The position numbers and the translations under genes were made by a program. From positions 11,012,501-11,076,500 of the forward strand of contig CM072891.1 in assembly GCA_037013685.1 (NCBI GenBank): a DNA stretch of 64,000 bases. Reading direction: 5' to 3'. The notes beneath the pieces were generated by a model. The model was not told the DNA's origin, did no database searches, and saw only the letters and a list, made by a program, of their open reading frames with translations. The stretch is from Acridotheres tristis (taxonomy: Eukaryota > Chordata > Aves > Passeriformes > Sturnidae). Below are positions 25,885 through 40,000 of the stretch, one piece after another (position 1 is the stretch's first letter; each line of letters begins with the position of its first letter).

Positions 25885-27843
25885 AATGCTTTTGGAGAGC
25901 TACCACTATCACACAAATGGTTTTGCTTGATCATCTGTAACCAATTCTTCTTCAGCCTCCAGACATTGTTTGTCTATAACCTTTTCGGGTTTCCCTTCCA
26001 AACATCAGCAACTAATCTGCTCTGGGTTAAACATGGCCCAGCCCTGCCAGCACATGGAGGACTGAAAACTGCAGAGGAATATACCAAGAAAGGAACAAAG
26101 AGTGGTTCAAATGTAGGGTAAGTAAGGGTGTCTCCTAGATGGTCACATGAGCACTCACATCACATTCCCAGCTCCCATTTTCTCTCTGCCCAGGTTGGTC
26201 ATCCTTCCATCTGAGAAAGTTTTCAAAGCTGTCAGCTGTCCTGTGCTCTCAATTTCACAACTTCAGGCTTCTTTCACAAACAATAATCTGGTGACAAAAG
26301 GGGGAGAGCAACAAAGTTCTCCTCTTCCACTTCTGACCAATGTCAATAATTTAATAACAATCATTAATTTGGTATTTTCTTTTTTCCTCTTTTTTTCATT
26401 TCCAGACCAGTTCAGAGAAGGGAGGAAGAAGTGGCATACAGTATTTTGAACCTACCAGATGAAACCAAAGTTTCTAAGTAACTAAAGGTAACTAAGTCCC
26501 CTTGAATGTTCTTTAGATACTCAGACCCCTAAATCCCAGAGGAAGTCAGAGATAATGATAGTCTTAAAAGACTAAATTACTTGATCAGGGGATAGCAGCT
26601 GATAAGTACACTCTGCTACCTTGCAATATTTTGCCTATTTATAAATGAGCTTTTTCCCTGGCTTTCCTCAGTGCCAATTGAGTGCAAGTGTTGGCAAGAT
26701 CCACGCTAGTTTGTCTGGACTCCGAACCACTTTGCTGAATACTTAATCAAGCTGCTCGCCTCCCTTTCCCAACAGAGGCCATTTATACAGCAAGAGAATC
26801 AGCTGGTCGATGAAGCAGACAAGTGGAGCAGGGGAGAGGGAGCAAGCTCTTTGAATGGGATGAGAACAGAGCCACCGGCACCTCAAGAAAGTTTATCTGT
26901 CTCCAGTGCCAAGCATACACAGTGCTAATCTTTTGTTGCCATGAATATTCAAGCCCAGCTGCCAGCAACAGAGGGAGCAGCTGCAGTGGCAGAGCTGGCA
27001 GGTCCCCTCGTGGTGCCCTCGCTTGCCGACCCTGGCATCTGGGTCTGTCTGGGTGTGGGGAGGGGGAGATGCTGCTTGCATTGTAGACAGCAGACAACGA
27101 GCCATTCAGCAGCCCAGCCCCACGCTTCCTTAGCAGCAAGAAGTCAGGAGCACACTCGCCCTGGAGAGCCCAGGACTGTCCTCTCTTGCTAACATGGCTA
27201 TGCCAGATGCTCCAGATGTTCGGGGTCATGTGAAGCCCTGGAGGGAAGAGGTGAGTCAGGGATAAAAAAGAGCAACAGCTGGGACAATATAAGATTGAAG
27301 AAACGTCTGCTGCTGCTTGGAGAAAATAGTGAGACAAAATCCTGCAGGCTCCCTGGAAAGCTAGACATACATAGCCCTAGGCAGATCACAGGTCTCATGG
27401 CTTATTTGGCAAAGGTGCCTATTTGTTATGACAGGGTGGGCCGGTGAAATGCCATTACAAGAATGGAGCACTGGTCACAGACAAGTTGTCAGGTGAATGC
27501 TGCTGCAGCGTCATGGAAGAACTGAAGGATTTTTGTCACATGAGGTGGGAAGCAGCAGTAGGAGGAAGCCATGAACTCTTCTCAGATGACCAGCTTGTGC
27601 TTCTCCACAATTTAGGGACAGGGCAATGTAAGAGCAAGTCTTTGCCTCAGTATACTCCATAGAGGCAGATAAATGCTCTAGTAAGTGTCAAGAGACAAGA
27701 GCAGACATCCATGTTGCCAAGGCATCACTCTGCCCAGCACCAAAGTCATCAGAGGCTGTAATGACCCTGCCTTGGCATGGAAGATCACTGAGACCCACTT
27801 TGCTTAGATTTCCTCTGTAATGCAATGAAATAAGCTAGGGGGG

Positions 27844-27922
27844 AAAAAATAAAACAAACAAACAAAAACCAACAAAAACACCAAAAACAAACAAACAACA
27901 ACAAAAAAAAACCCAAATAAAA
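27844..27922. repeat. (AAAC)n-like A-rich tract
   Basis: An imperfect run of AAAC, AAC and A-runs about 80 bp long, preceded by GGGG. No transposable element body is recognisable on either side. Confidence 0.85.
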
Positions 27923-30900
27923 GATCGCCGGGGAAGGCAAGAGCTCGTCTGTAGAAGGTGGCTCCTGGAGCCCTTGCTCAGGTCAGCTGTCAACTGTTGG
28001 CATTCAAAAATGTTCATTCCCATTCTTTTGAGGCTCTAATTCCCTCCAGGAAAGCAGAGCCTCAGAGCAGCAATACATTCACGTTACAACACCACGAGCA
28101 CAACATCGCCTAACCAGAATTACAAATTTCCTGCCCTCTGGCACATAACTTTCCACCAAGAACAGGCATACAGCCATAAAACAGACCAGTTATCCAGGCC
28201 TCCTTGGTACAGGCCTCAGAACCGTGGAGTAGCTGATATTGCTAGAAAAACTACCAGAAACAGAGATAGACAGGTATCCTAAGAGAGGGAGCAGCCTTTG
28301 AAGGCTGGAGGTGGACATTGTGCAGTTAGCTATTGATTTCCAAGAAACAAGGGACTGGAATTTTCCAGAAGAGGATCAGACCTGATCATCTGGGAGTTTG
28401 CATCTCTACAATAATTTCAGTAGGCAGCCCATAAGGAAAAATGAGCCATAGACCTGCCTTGGGATTTACATCTTAGAACATTGCACGGACCAAGGTAAGG
28501 ACTCTTAAGCAAGCAGTAATGCAGCACTGCAAGGAAAAAACAAGTGATCTCTTGATGGTGTCAAACTTTCCAGTCCCCAATCCTGCCTCTATCCTTCCAA
28601 ATTAAAAAAGAAAGTCTATCCTAACTGTATTTGCAAATAGGACATCTCAGACAAAGAGGGGAAAGTAGAAATAAAGGCAGGAGAAATCACATCTATCAAA
28701 ATGTTTCATGATTTCTTTGCCTTTTTTGAATCAATTTTTCAAAGATAACCTAAATTGAAAATGCTACTCATTTATTTTACATTTAAGTAGGAACCTTAAT
28801 GATAAACATAAACGCAATAGTACCTTCTTGAATAATCTGATTTTTGCCTAAATGCAATTTTCCCAATTTTCTGGCAGAACTCTTCAAAGAGTAAGAGCCC
28901 AACCACCACACAATCCACTTGCCTGGCACACATCCCATTCAGTATTAGAATGGACACAGTATATAGATGCTTCTCATAGATTTATGGCTATCTTTGTCAC
29001 TAGATTGATATTAAATGATAAACAGTTTGTGGAAAAGAGCTTTATCCACAGCAAATCCACCTCCGCCTGCTGCTGCTTTTTCACACTAAGAGGTCAAGGG
29101 TTTAGAAACTGATTTCAGATTCCCAAGCTGTTACCAGCAAAGTGCTGATATAGCAGAAGGAAGAGCCATGGTCACAAAAGGTATCTTTGTTTGCAAGATT
29201 TTGAAATCCCTTCTCATATTCCACTACTACTATATTTCCTTCCTCCAGGTTTCAACTTGGATTGAGCTACATCCTTCTGGCCTTAGTATCATTAGATGTA
29301 TTTTTCTCCTGGTTTTTTTCTGTATTTGAACACAGTGGATCACATGAAATTCAGTAGCACCAGTCTGTGCTCTGGGAGTTTGCATGACTTTAGCCAAAGT
29401 GTTTCTGATGATCCCTCACTGCTTTGAAATGCTGCTCTGCACTCTCAAACCCATCAGGTGTGCACACAGCACTGCTGCCGTGCCACACAAGCACATTATA
29501 GACCAGATGAGCATAGAACAAGAATCTGATAAAAGGAAAAGGTGGACAGAGCTGTACCTGGGCTCCCCTTGCACCACAGTGCTCTGGATAGATTCAGGCT
29601 GCTCCAAACCTGGCCAGTGTCTGAGCTTGTCTCCATGACATTTGTCATGTACAAATTGACCTGATGGAGTTGGATGCCTGATTTAAGACCACTGTGGGAT
29701 AGGAGAAGGGCTTATCCAGCAAGATACCTTCCAAAATGAGAGAGCCCCTTCAAACCCTCATCACAAACCACTGCAAAGGGAAGAAGGGTTTTAATGGGGA
29801 GAGAGAGAAGGAGAAGCTGACAATGCCAAGAAACAGGTGAAGGTTTTTTACATATCAGATTTAGGAAAAGATGGTCAAGGGAATATTTAGACTTTATTTT
29901 TAGCTCTATACTACTAAAAACACAGCTGAAATGCCACCAGGGTATACTCAGCACCAGGTGCAAAGAGTTTTAACCTCATCTGAAGGAAGCTAAGGGACTT
30001 GGTGTAGCCACATCTAAGTTCCCTGATGCCCAACATCCAGAAAGGAGTCCAGATCCACAGGCTGGGGAGGCACTCTGAGTCTCCTCACAAGATTGCTCCA
30101 CCTTACAGATATAAATGAGATCCCCCAGACTGGCCAAGGGGGAAGTGTGTACTTCCCATAGAGGAAGGCAGCTCAGCAGAGAGGGGGGTTTGGGCACAAG
30201 GATCCCTCTTGCACTCTGTTTCTGGCTCAATGGGTGTTGGGTTCTTGCCCAAACAGTGAAACTTTTTAATAGGACCCATCAAAACTATTCCCCAGCATCC
30301 TATGTTTTTTCTCAGCAAATACACCTGGGAATGGGTTAGGTGAGCTCTGAGGAAGACAGGTACTAAGCAGTTCAGAGCAACAAAAACAAAGCTTTTTCTA
30401 GGCATGGTAATTTCTGTTGAGAGTGGGGAGGGGAAAAAAAAGGTGGATTTTAACTAGGTGGGAGAGAGAAGAGCAGGAACTTCTGGGTTTACAACCTGAA
30501 CTCAGCTTCCTGAATTCTGCCAAACAACCTATTCAAACACCTAACTCTACTTAGACCAAACAAATAATGAGTACAGTTAATCAGCTATATTTGCAATCTG
30601 GGAATAGTTTGTGCAAGTGTTATGTTGGCAGGGAGAGCATCATGCAGAGACTCACAGACTTACCTGTGCTTGGCATACACATTTCCCTTCATCCCTGCAG
30701 TTTGACATAAGATTAGTTACACAGAATGAAAGCATCTCGTGTTTTGGTGATGTGGAACTTCCCAGCTCTGCATCCCACCTCTGCTGGGGGCCAGTTCAAG
30801 TAAGGAGTGCAGGGAGGAGCATATGTGCTCACACCCATCAGCTGCTCTTGGCATACTAGCTGATGCCAGGAAGTGGATGCAGCTGGCAGGATCCTAGCAA

Positions 30901-33900
30901 AAGAGGAGGAAGAACTGATAGGAAATATGTGACAAGTATCTTGGATGGTAAAATATCTTGTTGCAGCCCCGACTGTGATAAGGGGACACATTCAGAGTGC
31001 TTTCTTCTGATGTGTTCAAAGGCAGGAATAAACCATACAAGCAACACTCCATTCTATCCCCTCTCCTGAAATCCAGCCCATGGTGTCCTTTACAGGAAAG
31101 CAGGTGCTGCTCTCTGGAAATCCTTTTTCCAGCTGGGCTGGAGGCACTCCCTTAGCCCAGAGTTATCTCCAGCCCATTGCCCAAATTTAAGTTTGCTAAG
31201 CCTCCAACTGCTTCATGCATGGCTGGTATCTTCCTCTGCCAGGATAGTCTCTGGCCTCTTCTCCCCGTTTAAATACAGGCAAGATGTTTTTCTGGTAGTT
31301 GTTTTGTAACAGTTTCTTAAGATATTTCCTGTTTGGCTGGGGTTTTTTCATTTTTTCCTTTTTTACCACAAACTGGGTTTTAATGCCTATGTATTCAAAG
31401 CAAGAACCTGCCCAACCCACAGGCCAAAGGGCATCTGTCTTGTTTTGCCAGGTGCCATAAACAGCAACTGGACTCTACCCACTGCCTGGTGGGTGACAAT
31501 ATTCTTCACCGTTTCTACAGCACTTCCAGTTTCCAATTCTGTAGAATTCCCTCCGAGTCTGCTGTATAACACAGATACTTCTGCAAATCACTTTGACACT
31601 GGTTTAACATCTTTTGTCTTTACTGCTAGAGTGGTCCAGAGAGCACAGGGTCATGCTGGCAAATTTAACTGAGGCTTGGCACAGAAAACATAAAGACTTT
31701 AATTCAAGATTTTCAAATGACCCTTGGGACTTCACATAGTAAAAGGAGATGTATAGTAATATCTGTAATTCTTTCTCTTGTACCCCCTCATTTGGAGTCC
31801 TCCAGAAAATCTGTGCCCAGAACAATATGGCTAAATCCATACTATATTCGAACCTATAACAAACCAAAACCAGCAGCATAAGTTTCAAACCAAGACTCAT
31901 ACAAAAAAAATCCAGTTCTACCCAAAAAAATGGACATGCAGAATTCCTTGAGTCTTTCTAATGTCATAGGAACAGGCTGGTGCTCCGGGGCTTTTGTCCT
32001 CGGTGGAATATGGGGCCACTGCCTTTGCAGATGCTGGGGAGGACAGGCTTAACAGCATGCATGAATTAGAGGAGAAGCTGGAGGATGCACCTTCTGCACT
32101 CCATGTGGCAGGCAGAACTGAATCCTACATTCAGGAGGGGACAAATCTTTCACAATCATCTGTCTGCTGTTGGGCCATGGAATATCACAAGCCAGCAACC
32201 ACCCAACACACATGTTAAGGCAGCTCAGGGCTGCCTGTGCCTCCCTGCACTCCTTCAGACTCAGGAAGTTGCTGCTGCTGCATTTTCCACGTGGACAAGC
32301 GAGCAGAGTTTGCAGTCTACAGTTTTGCTGCAATCCTGAAAGCATCTTGAAACTCTGGTGGTAGTGGTTCAATATGTCTGCAGCACACAAGAATGCTTTG
32401 GATTCTTGACAAGTGACAAAGCTTCCGTTTAGGCATGAGAAAAAGATGACGGTGCATCACAGGGCTGGAAAGGGATATTTCAGATACTCTTATGCCATCC
32501 CTGCCTATTTTCATCTGCTTTACAGGTGCTTAACTGTTGATGTGGTTCTTCAAGCTCTGTGTTTTTTAACTTGTGCTATGTGTTTGGCCCCAAGGAGTCC
32601 CCTTTCTCATGGCAAATCCATCAATAAGAAAAGTTTGGAGATATCTGTAGGATGAGGACTTGAAACTGAACTCAGCCCCAGTTCAGCAAAGTACTTAAAG
32701 TGCTTGCACTGAAGTGGGGCCATAAATCATAATATGATAAACTGCTTCTAGACTGATCCCTGTCCAGTGTAACACTGCAATGCCATTTCCATACACACGT
32801 TGATACATGGCATTTAAGAGCTTCAAAGATTAATTTTTTTTAAAGTAGGGCACTTAAAAGAGTGATGTCTTCTGAGCCTAAACAACTAAAACAAAAACAC
32901 AAATCTCTGTTTTGTTGCTCTCTTAATAGTATAATTGTGGCCAGATGTATGGTGCCTATTTTTTCAAAGTAAACTGAATTTTAGAGGAAAAAGACCTCAT
33001 TTCACAATTTGCTGATGCAGTACCTCAAGCTGATGCCAGACAAAATTTGGCTGACATGCAAATTTTCCAGTTCATGCATCTTATGGGTAAATTACCATAT
33101 TTATGCTTCTATGCTTAGTTCAATACTAGAAACTTTTCTACTGGGTCACTAGAACACTTTCTAGGATATCTGAGGGTGCGATGCACAGTGCTTGCTGCCA
33201 TTCGAGTACTGCATTGCACGTGTGTGTAGGTACAGCTTGGTACCACAGTCCAGGACACAAAGCTGTGTCCCACCCAGGCCCTCCACCTGGGAACCTCAAA
33301 GGTCCCAGCAGTGGCAGATACTAGGATCCTGGCTCTGGAGGGATGAAGGAACCACAAAAGGGGTAAAAGCATTCCCTGACATTATACAGCTGCAAAAACG
33401 TGCACCTGAGCAGGCCAAACCAGGGAGGGGATGGAAGCCCGAGTAGCCTTGAGCTGCAGCAGAGCTCTAATCCCAGCTGCCCCTGTGGCAGGTGACAACT
33501 GAGGCAGAGACCGGGGGATTTTGTGTGCCTGTCAGTCATGTGCCATCGCCACGAGAGCAGATGGGGCAGGCACGGCACGCAGGGACCTGCCTGTGCGACA
33601 AGTAAATACACAGAGCTCATTCAAGGCTCTCTCCTTGAATACACTCCCCGGTTCACCCTCACCCCAGTCCCGCGTGTGGACAGTCGGCAAATTTGGCCTC
33701 AGGCCCAGCCTTGAGGCTGCTCTTAAAATTCAGCGTGGATGCGGTGACAGTGTCAGCTTTGGCATTGCCTGGCCCAGGAGCCCGGCTCCTGCCGTGTGCT
33801 GGGCTCCAGGCACGGATACACCACAGCAGGCAATCCCAGCTCGCTGCTGGCCGCTCCTCGGAGGGCTGCCATGGCAGGGCAGAAGGATCCCGACTCTCCC

Positions 33901-34060
33901 CGACAAAGCACGCTGCATGGAAGCAACTGTTAGCTTACCCCAAACTGTGAATCACTTCTGAAAAGGCAGACCTCTTCCTGGTGTGTTTATACATATAGGG
34001 AATCTGCATAAACATGCCACATGTCTAAGCACATGGACTCAGCCATATGCACCCATGGAT

Positions 34061-34086
34061 ACACACACGCTTCCTTCCGTGTGTGT
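34061..34086. repeat. Inverted (CA)n/(TG)n hairpin
   Basis: ACACACACG at 34061-34069 and CGTGTGTGT at 34078-34086 are exact reverse complements around an 8-base loop. The right arm continues in alternating purine-pyrimidine sequence. Confidence 0.8.
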
Positions 34087-37000
34087 GCATGTGCATATGT
34101 GTCCCTCTGCCAGCACCAGATTTCTGGCAGGAGCTCCTTCTGCCCTTGCCCCACAAACAGCAGGCACTAATTCTCCCATCTGCAGGCTTCACCCTTTTCC
34201 TTGCCTTGCTTTCTTGCCTGCCAGCAGACATGCCCTCTCTTTACCTAGTCAGTCTTGCAGTCTCCCCACCACTTCCTAAACTGGTGCTTTTCATCAAGCA
34301 AATTCTCTGCTGAAGCACGGTGTCATCAGGGGAAGAGCTTCAGGGGCCAAATGCTGCAGGGATGAAGGCAGCACGATGTGCCAAAGCCTGCCCACACCCC
34401 AGCTCTGACTGGCACTCCAGGGCCACAGCTGGGCACACCTGAAAACCCCAGAACCAGAGCAATGACACACCACTTGTCTCTGCCTTGGTCTATGGTGAAT
34501 GGTAATGCATAAAAACACAATAGCAAGAGATCATAGGCAGAGTTTCAATTATGTTGATTTCTATTTTTCTTTTGTTTTCTAAATTTGTCTATAGGTTATT
34601 GTAATTCTGTGTAGCACAGTGATGCTTTGGCTCAAAGCCAAAGGCAGTAGAATTTTGAGGCAGCTGACTGCAAGGTTAGAAATTGGGTTAATACATTTTT
34701 AAAAACAGCTTTAATATTAGGTGGTCATCTGCTTTCCCTATTAGATCAGTCTTTTTAATCTTTAGCTATGCTATTTAGCTGCATGCTATTCATGAGATTT
34801 CACAGTTATTTGAAAACCAGACTTTGTCCCAGCACTTCTATCTTAACATTTTTCAAGAGATAGCTTCAAATCTAGCCTCATCCACTGAAAAGATTAAATC
34901 TTCATAGAGAATTGCCTTAAGTGTGATTAAAGTATAAATGCAATTATACTTTATTTTCCTGACTCTTTACAGAAGTTTTTTCAACCCATACAAGTGTTAA
35001 ATTCAGTCTGAGGTGAAACTGGTGGGGGTGTTTGTTCTGAATGATTGTCCACTTTTTTACCACTTTCAAATAAGAATTACTAATTTGGGAACAAGCCCTG
35101 TAATATTTGTTTTGACAGAACTGCTGAATTAAAAAAGCTTGAGGGACCATCCTGATATCTCTTCAAAGCACCTTTGTATAATTTTATCAGACATGATTAC
35201 CATGTCTCTTTCTAGAACCATCTCCTTAAGATAAACAATCAGAGGCAAAGGAGAGCAAAAAGAAAACAGAGGGTGTAGATGAGGAAAACTTTTTTTTTTT
35301 CTTACAACAAAAACAGCTCCAAAGCTGGCCAGTAGGTCTCTCTCACATTTTATCCTCTCCCCAAATCCTTCCTAGGTTGTGTCATTTTAAAAACCTGCAA
35401 GCAAGCTGAGACATCAAAGAGAGTCCAGGCATAAGAGGAAAGCAAGCATGGAGGTACTGTAAAGAATTAATACACAAAGACCTGTGGGATTAGTGCCTGG
35501 AGATTTAGGTCTGTGCACAGCCACAGTGGAGACTGTACAGGCAGGGCATGAGAAAAGATTTGCCTTGAATATCAGAATTTCCTGGTCAAGGGCTTTTTCA
35601 GCTCTGCCTTTGCAGGATGGGAAGGCAAAGTCAGCACAAGCAGTTCTGCTCTGAAACAACTGCTGAGTTACTGCCTCAACTCGAGATCCCTTCCTCCCAG
35701 TCAGGGCTGTCACAAAGGCAGGTTTGGTTTTGTTGGGGCAGTTTGTTTTGGTTTTGGAAGGATATGCTTTGTCCTTGAGATTTTTTTCTTGTTGGACAAC
35801 CAACATTTGGGGCGATGCCATAGATTCCATCAATGCGGGAGCCTGCTGTGCCTTTTCTTTCTAGACTGAACCCCCAGCCTGCAAGACCAGCATGGTGTCC
35901 CTTGATCCTTCCAAATGAAATTAGGAAAATGGGCTGGCTGACTTGCATCTGCCCTATGCTGCACGAAAGGGCCTTGCAGAGAGGGCGCATTTGCTAGGAG
36001 AAGTAATAAATGTAATTTCCTCCACGAATTAGCTGTGCCACACTGGCTCCAAAGGGGTCGAGGGGAGAACAAGAAAAGAGCCACTGTCTGTTAAAATACC
36101 AGCCCTTGACTTATTCAAAGGAAATGGGATATCAGGTCATACTTCAAAACCAAATGACAGCAGTTCAGGGGATTTGATCAAACCCATTTCCTTCACCCAA
36201 TTTTTACGGGGCACTGGGTACCTCAGAGTGAGCGCAGAGCCCTCTGTGCCTTTGAGGAGAAGGTGACTGAAGGATAGAGCAAAGGGATGGAGGGGAGGGC
36301 AAAGCAGGGCACTGAGTTGTAACCAGCTAGCTCTGTTGGTGCCTAACGTGACCTTGTGTAGAAGCAGGAAGAATTTCAGGTCGGCAGAATGTAATTACTC
36401 TGGTTGGAAAGTTGCCAAGATTCTGGCATTAACATCCCCATGCCTCTAAAAAATGCCACAGGGCCAGAACTATAGATTTCTCCATGGCTAAAAAACAGCA
36501 TTGGAGAGGTAGAGGAGCCTGTAAGCTTTGTGAGCAGCTTGAATTATTATATAGTGGGGGTTGCAAGAGTAGTTAGGTTTTCCAAATCTCTCTTTTAGCT
36601 TAAAAAACATGGCTAAACTAAAGTAAAATGGTGGATATTCTTTTCCACTCCCTTCCCTCAAGCCCCCTGTTCCCCACCCTTTCCTCTCTCCAAGAAAAGC
36701 AAGAAGAAATTCCTATAGAACTGTAGCAAATACAACCTGGTAAAATAGCATACACAGATTATTTATCTTTCCCTCTTCCCCCACTGTCATTGCTTTTTGC
36801 AAATCAATCTCATTCAGGACAAAGTCTATAGCAGACAGAACAACACTCAATTCAACACCAGATAAAGACTGAGGAGCTACAGTGTCCCCAAAAAGACAAA
36901 AGTGAGGCTCTTTTTACTGAGCACCTCCTTCTACTTTGTGACAGTTCAGAGGAAGCCAAGCTGAGTCCCTGCACTTAGCTGAAGTTTAACAGGACTTTCT

Positions 37001-40000
37001 GTAGCACAAAAGGCAATAACACTATTACAGACTATTGAGTCCTGCTGAGTTTCATGGCCAGCAGAAACATTTTGTACAACCAGGTATGGAGGTTTCCTAT
37101 ACAGGTCTTCAAAATCCAGGGGCCCACATCTGGTGCCAGAGGAGAGGAAGGGACACGCTAGCACAACAGCTGTATTGGATTATATTCATAATTCTCAGAA
37201 ATGTACAGAAACACTTTCCAGCATGCAAACACTTGCGTTTCAGGCTTAGTCTTGAAAAGGCAGAATCTAATTCTTCCCTTTCCTGGCACTCTCCCCTTGA
37301 CCCACAGGGGATCAATCAGCTTGTGAGCTACGAATATTTGCACACAATAAAGATTCTTTTCAGATACAGCATTTGGCAGGGGCTCATTAGAGGAAAACAT
37401 GGCATTTCTTTAGACAAGGAATGGCATTAACTTTTCTCCTTGCAAAAGGCAAAGGATATCAGTTACACAGAAAACAGACACGAAGTTCTAAGAATGGGGG
37501 CCCAATAGACAAACCTGAGTGATTTTGAGACCCCTATGGCATCACTGCACACTGCATGTGCAGCCATGCCTCATGACAGAGTTCTGACTATGCAGTATGA
37601 CTTCATTTGTAGGTCAGAGCTGCATCTCTTTACGTGACAGCTGTACAGAAGACCTTGAAACAGCAAGATGGAATGTCACTGTCACAACTCTCACATCTTT
37701 ATTTTTAAATGCTGTTTTAAAGCCCAGATGAAACACTTGTATTTTCAAAGTTAGCTTCTGTCCCTCTCTGCTGTAGAAGAAAGTCTAAAAAATGCTGGAG
37801 GCCCAAAACAGAAGCAGCAGAACTTCATTTTTAAGTGTCAAAAATTCTTGGTCTCATGCTCTCCAGCTGACAAGATTATTTGAAAGCCCTGGGGGCTTCT
37901 TCCTCAGGAGCTTGCCTGACCTGCAACACCTAAACAAACATGCAGGAACATATCCTTTCATTGCTCTCCTACAATTTTTGCTCCTATAATTATTCGTATT
38001 TTATGAAAGCTAACAAGAGAGATGAATAGTCTGACTCTCCATGAGGGCTGTCTTTTTCCCAGGGGAAAAATCTGTAAGTTTCCACATGTTGTTGCTCTTG
38101 TTTGTACCTAAGAGTCTAATAAAATTTAACCACTCCTGCACAGATTTTTGGTGGAAGTGCATTTGCTACTTTTTATAACAAGGAAAAACAGAAGCAGGCT
38201 GCCAAAGAAACTCACATGACTGATTGCAAGTGAATCACTCTGTGCTATTTCTTGTATATGCATAAAGTTTTTCAGTCCCAGCATGCCCAGTCCTCAGAGA
38301 AGGATCTCCCCCTTACTCTATTTTGACTCACTACAGTTGCATTTCTTCTGTAGCATCAGCCCAAATTGAAGTCCAAACTGTTCTTCATGCAGAGAAAATA
38401 ATTCTATCGGACAGATTAAAAAAAGCAGTCACAAGATGTCTCAGATTATGCAAGGTGATGTAATACAGAAAACACCCCAAGAAGAGGGCAAGTGGGAAAA
38501 AAAAAAAAAAAGGCTGGAAAAACTGACCACAAGCTTGTATTTTAGGCAGGGAAAGAAAGCTCAGCTGTTGTCATTCAAATACAGACCAGCTTTGTTTCAC
38601 AGTTTAAAATGTGTTATGATTGAAATAAAGCTGTCCATACAAGCATTGCCTGCCTCAGAGGTACTCTGTGAGTCCAGGCCCTGCTGAGATTTTGTGCTGG
38701 CAATTGTTTGATAATGCTCAAGCAATGTATCTGCACCCTCAATCACTGCAGGTACTGCTTTTATAAATAACAATTTTCAAAGACTTAAGTGTGTATTAAT
38801 CAAGGTGCAATACTGAATAGGTATGTTGACCCCAGATGGAAGCCTTCAAAGTATTCCTCAGGAACAACAACTTCCTAGGTGCTCCCTTTAAGGTCACTGG
38901 ATTGCAATATGATAGTCCCCGTGGAACATTAGGAAAGAGTATTTTCTTTTTTAGAATGACAACAGTGTTATTTTCTGGCCTCCCCATGCATGATTGGAGG
39001 TCTCGCATTTCTGGATGATCTGGATTAGTGTAACTTTAATCTGTTGCAGCATTCATTCCATCACCAGCTCTGGCAGCAATCCAGGCAGAGGACAGAAAAC
39101 CTCTAACAGACATTCATTGGGAGCCTTCTTTTCCCTATCCACTTCATGGACATGGTGACAGAGCTTTTTCTGACTCAGAAATAAGCCAGCCTTATATTCC
39201 TGTTGGCTTTGAGAGCCTGAGATAGCCAGACAGCCATCTGCCACAGGGATCATTCTCATTTTGTCATACCATTATGTGACTCAAAAACCACAGAATAGGC
39301 AACTATCAGAACCAGGTAGATGTACTAAGTTTTTTACACCTTCAAAGAACAACAGCATTAAGCAGATGGTAACTTATCATGAACTATTTTATTTGGTTCT
39401 GGTTTGCATCAATTTTAAGAAAAAGGTGTTGACTGCATGAAGAGTCCTTCATGATAGACTAAAAAGAGGGGAAGAGAAAAAAAATCAGTACTCAGTTAAA
39501 AATAAACTCCCCAAAAAAATAGAATTTCTTTTGGACAACCCAGTAAGTGAGAGTAGAAAATGGAGCCTGGCTGAACAAAATCTAGAATTGTGGCACTTCT
39601 CATGTGTAGTGGCATATTAAACTGTGATAGTTATGAAACAATCTCTTCCTGCAGCCATCTACCATGTCTCCCTCAAGTGGGAAGCAGAACCCTCATTGCA
39701 CTATCAGCTACAATCAGGTAAATTGGCATAACAGCTCCTGTACCACCATCATGTATCAAAGTCAAGTTCACGATGTGGGTTTTTTGCAATCTCCTGCTTA
39801 TCAAGAGGTAGGATGCTTCTCACCAACAGATCCTCTTTCCTACTTAGCAGAGCTATTCAGGCTGGTTCAAGAAATGAAGTTGTTCTCTAAAAGTGTGAGC
39901 CCTGATTTTTGTCTTCTACTCAGATCTTCCCCAGCTAACACCACTGCAAAGCAACCATTTTGGGAAGGGACAGAACAGCTGAGGATCCTAATCTGTTCAG

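Noticed and set aside
26783..27337. 184-codon minus-strand frame
   Set aside because: No resemblance to any family; Leu/Ser/Pro-rich, as expected from random C/T-rich sequence.
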